A stretch of 62,179 bases of DNA from NCBI GenBank assembly GCA_021813365.1, contig JAKALB010000004.1:1-62179 (forward strand), in the 5' to 3' direction. The position numbers and the translations under genes were made by a program. This stretch comes from Pseudomonadota bacterium (GTDB lineage: Bacteria; Pseudomonadota; Alphaproteobacteria; Rhodobacterales; Rhodobacteraceae). This document shows, piece by piece, positions 60,057-62,179 of this stretch. How positions within the stretch are numbered: the stretch's first letter is position 1; every line of letters starts with the position of its first letter. Below the pieces are notes generated by a model. That model worked only from the letters and a program-made list of their open reading frames with translations. It was not told the origin of the DNA and ran no database searches.

Positions 60057-61091
60057 TCAGTGCCCCTTCCTGACAATCACGCGCCGATGCAGGGCTTCCA
60101 GTCCGAGGATCAGCCGGGCCACCGGACCGCCGCCGCTGGCCTCGTAGGCCTGGGTGGCAAACGGGGCGGCGTTGATCCGCACCTTGAAGCGGGCGACGGT
60201 CGCGTTTTCGCCACCCGGATCGATGCCGCCCAGATCCAGTTGGCGCGCACCCATGGCGCGGGCACGACCGATCGATTCCCAGGTCAGGAAATAGCCGGCT
60301 CGCAGGTCGCGGCCAACATCGGGCGTGGCGGCAAAGGCATAAACGGCGGAATCGCCGACCTGGGCGATGACGCTGGCGCCCAGATCGGCGCCATCCTTGT
60401 GCACGATCAGGATTTCCAGCTTCAGGTCGGATTGGGTCAGGCCAAAGTAGAATTCGGGCGGGATGTCGACCTGGAATCCCTTGTCTTGCCGGAGCTGGGC
60501 GTAAAGCTGAAGAAAGCGCCGGCGCAGTTCGGGTGTGTCGCCGGTATCGGTCGAAATGCCGACTTTCAGGGCGTGACGCAGGTTGGAGCGCCACTTGGCG
60601 TGCAGCGCGGCCATCAACTCGGCTTCGGTCCGTGTCAGGTCGACCACGGCACTGTGATAGTCGCGTGCCTTGATGGTGGCCCGAAAGCCCGCCCCGGCCA
60701 TGGCAGCTTGCACCACCTCGAGGGGGAACGGGGCCTGTCCTGGCAGGCGCAGACGCAGGATATGGCCCATCTCGCCCGCGATCTTCCGATTCAGCACACC
60801 CAGGATTTCGGCAAGCTGGTCGGCATCCGGTGCCGGGCGATCTCGGCGCAGTGTCAAAGGACCGGAGGGGATCCAGGCGATGCCGCGCCCCAGGCCGGGA
60901 ACGGCCTTGACGCGCACATTGGCGATGGCCAGAACCTGATCATCGTCCTCGACCGCGATCAGACGCGAAACCGCGCCGACCCGCGCGGCTGCCGCCTCGG
61001 CATAGGTCAGCGATTGTTCGAAGTTGTGATCCCCGAAAGTCGGAGCCAGAGCGAGCCAGTCTTGCCTGGTCAGAAGTCGCGCGGTTGCCAT
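60057..61091 (-). CDS. FemAB/GNAT-like transferase
   Basis: A 344-residue protein with two tandem GNAT-like folds as in FemAB/peptidyltransferase-like proteins: NFEQSLTYAEAAAARVG near the N-terminus, LMAALHAKWRSNLRHALKVG, YAFAATPDVGRDLRAGYFLTW and ARQLDLGGIDPGGENA, the core of the second fold. Such proteins add amino acids to peptidoglycan or amino groups to surface glycans. Together with the deacetylase it suggests modification of free amino groups on a polysaccharide. It is placed between the acetyltransferase-like gene (3 bp upstream) and the deacetylase. Confidence 0.75.
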   Translation of the reverse strand: MATARLLTRQDWLALAPTFGDHNFEQSLTYAEAAAARVGAVSRLIAVEDDDQVLAIANVRVKAVPGLGRGIAWIPSGPLTLRRDRPAPDADQLAEILGVLNRKIAGEMGHILRLRLPGQAPFPLEVVQAAMAGAGFRATIKARDYHSAVVDLTRTEAELMAALHAKWRSNLRHALKVGISTDTGDTPELRRRFLQLYAQLRQDKGFQVDIPPEFYFGLTQSDLKLEILIVHKDGADLGASVIAQVGDSAVYAFAATPDVGRDLRAGYFLTWESIGRARAMGARQLDLGGIDPGGENATVARFKVRINAAPFATQAYEASGGGPVARLILGLEALHRRVIVRKGH

Positions 61092-61094
61092 GGG

Positions 61095-62179
61095 TCAAAG
61101 CCTTGTGCGGATCCAGCTGCGCCAAAGCGGCCGGGATTTCAGACCGGTCCGGGCATGCAGGCGAGGAGCCAGTTTCAGGAACCAGATGCGATAGTAGGCC
61201 AGGTTCAGAAGATCCGACCAGGCCAGCAGCAACCTCAGCCGCAACGCGGCCAGCCGGCCGGGGCGGAGCAGGATCATGCGCCAAACATCCGCATAACGCC
61301 CGCCGTAGTCGATCTTGTAGGGATAGATGCCTCGCCCCGCCTCGACCCTTGTGAAACCCTGTTCGATCATCCGCTTGAACATCAGCAGGAACACCACCTT
61401 TCCTGCTCCGAGCCGATCGACCTCGGCATCCAGCTTGCGGGCGGGCAGGCGCCAATGCGATGTCTTGCCCGCGACCAGCGAGAACTCGATGGCAATATCG
61501 CCTGGCGTCCCCTTCAGACGATCCATCGCCACCATCTGGCGCGAGTCCGGGTTGGCGCAGATGTCCTTGTAGAAGCCGGCCGTGCCCGGCCAATCCGAGA
61601 AGTGCCCGCCCTTGCCGACCGCATGCCATTGTTCACCATGCAGATCGATGAAGTGCTGAAACTCGGCCGGGGTGGGGGCATAGCTGTCGCCGACCATGTC
61701 CATCGCCTGGGTCAGGTTTCTGACCATCCGCCGGAATTCGCCTTGCCGTTTCTTCGACAGGCCGGCCAGGTAATCCTCGAAACTGGCCGGCAGGTCGAAC
61801 ATCACATGTACGCCGGCGGCCTGTTCGACCACCGGGCAATCCGGGCCGGCAATGCGGCGCAGGGCCGGGCCATGGCTCGCCTCGGCGGAAAGCGGGCTGA
61901 AACTGACGGCGACTGCGCCCAGGTTTCGGGTCAGATGCCGGAAGGCCGCTTGCAAGAGGCTGTCCAGATGGTCGGGCGCGACGGGCACCTGCAAGACCAG
62001 AGTGTTCGGATCGGTACCGGCCAGGCGGGCGATCCGGATCGGCAGGGGGCCCACCCACAGGGTTTCGACGCGAAACGGCAGAACCCCCACCAGAACGCCT
62101 TCCTGCCGAGCGGCCAGGCAAGCCAGGCGCGAACGTTGCCCGAAATGCCGCCACCAGATCTCTATCCAGTCCGGACGCA
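61095..62179 (-). CDS. GNAT/CelD-like acyltransferase (5' end outside window)
   Basis: The frame runs open to the right edge; the residues upstream of the first GTG at 62090 read WIEIWWRHFGQRSRLAC, a typical N-terminal start of BcsL/CelD-type GNAT proteins, so the gene is truncated by the window, not starting at 62090. Further blocks are FEDYLAGLSKKRQGEFRRMV, WHAVGKGGHFSDWPG, FYKDICANPDSRQMVAMDR and VVFLLMFKRMIEQGF, then IYPYKIDYGGRYADVWR near the C-terminus. These proteins acylate cellulose or exopolysaccharides. It is followed at 3 bp by the FemAB-like gene and then the deacetylase. Confidence 0.78.
   Translation of the reverse strand, partial: RPDWIEIWWRHFGQRSRLACLAARQEGVLVGVLPFRVETLWVGPLPIRIARLAGTDPNTLVLQVPVAPDHLDSLLQAAFRHLTRNLGAVAVSFSPLSAEASHGPALRRIAGPDCPVVEQAAGVHVMFDLPASFEDYLAGLSKKRQGEFRRMVRNLTQAMDMVGDSYAPTPAEFQHFIDLHGEQWHAVGKGGHFSDWPGTAGFYKDICANPDSRQMVAMDRLKGTPGDIAIEFSLVAGKTSHWRLPARKLDAEVDRLGAGKVVFLLMFKRMIEQGFTRVEAGRGIYPYKIDYGGRYADVWRMILLRPGRLAALRLRLLLAWSDLLNLAYYRIWFLKLAPRLHARTGLKSRPLWRSWIRTRL

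Overview
This 62.2 kb, GC-rich window looks like chromosome from an alphaproteobacterium of the Rhodobacteraceae (Paracoccus/Rhodobacter/Roseobacter type). The reasons are the gene order fliF-fliH-like-fliN-fliP facing motB-flgE-flgK-flgL-flgI, the lptC-lptA-lptB-hpf-ptsN cluster without rpoN, the dnaK-dnaJ pair next to alkB, and long runs of 1-8 bp start/stop overlaps. No insertion sequence, tRNA, rRNA, CRISPR array or prophage was recognised. The first gene (fliF) and the last gene (an acetyltransferase-like protein) are cut by the window edges.

Layout. 1-8.9 kb: flagellar basal body, export, hook and motor genes in two converging operons that meet at a strong hairpin. 9-11.8 kb: an iron-sulfur flavoenzyme related to N-methyl-amine demethylases and a divergent TetR regulator. 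11.8-25.4 kb: an amino-sugar catabolic locus with a GH20 hexosaminidase, a GntR/HutC-type regulator, a sugar ABC importer, a Gfo/Idh dehydrogenase, two SIS-domain sugar-phosphate isomerase/deaminases (one AgaS-like), a ROK kinase, a KbaZ/GatZ-like protein and NagA. 25.4-30.2 kb: rnd, kdsD, lptCAB, hpf, ptsN (LPS transport and stress/nitrogen control). 30.3-39.5 kb: surface-polysaccharide genes with a two-module sulfotransferase-like protein, GT14 and two tandem GT2 glycosyltransferases, galU, kdsB, a small unlisted ORF, cysQ and a capsule-type ABC permease. 39.5-44.4 kb: alkB, dnaK, dnaJ, radC. 44.5-52.9 kb: a PBP/OmpA fusion and a secreted protein of unknown function, then a two-component system divergent from an operon encoding a DUF2271 protein, a PepSY/flavoreductase fusion and ApbE. 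52.9-62.2 kb: a second polysaccharide cluster (GT2, Wzy-like polymerase, ABC exporter), orphan TadE/TadG-like proteins, and a deacetylase/FemAB/acetyltransferase operon.

How the parts work together. The amino-sugar locus reads as uptake, deacetylation, phosphorylation and isomerisation of N-acetylhexosamines. AgaS plus KbaZ point to a galactosamine/tagatose branch as well as, or instead of, plain GlcNAc. kdsD, kdsB, galU, lptCAB and the capsule permease serve Kdo and nucleotide-sugar supply and envelope export. cysQ could remove the PAP released by the sulfotransferase-like protein.

The most interesting stretch is 48.4-52.9 kb. An OmpR-type two-component system, whose sensor loop is rich in Glu/Asp/His, faces a three-gene operon that looks like a self-contained transmembrane flavin electron relay. 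The relay would be a cytosolic NAD(P)H-FAD-FMN reductase fused to a histidine-bearing PepSY membrane domain, a periplasmic DUF2271 protein carrying a flavinylation-like TGAS motif, and the ApbE flavin transferase that could load it. Between the two operons lies an almost perfect inverted repeat in which each arm is itself an 11-bp-period direct repeat, as expected for a shared response-regulator operator.
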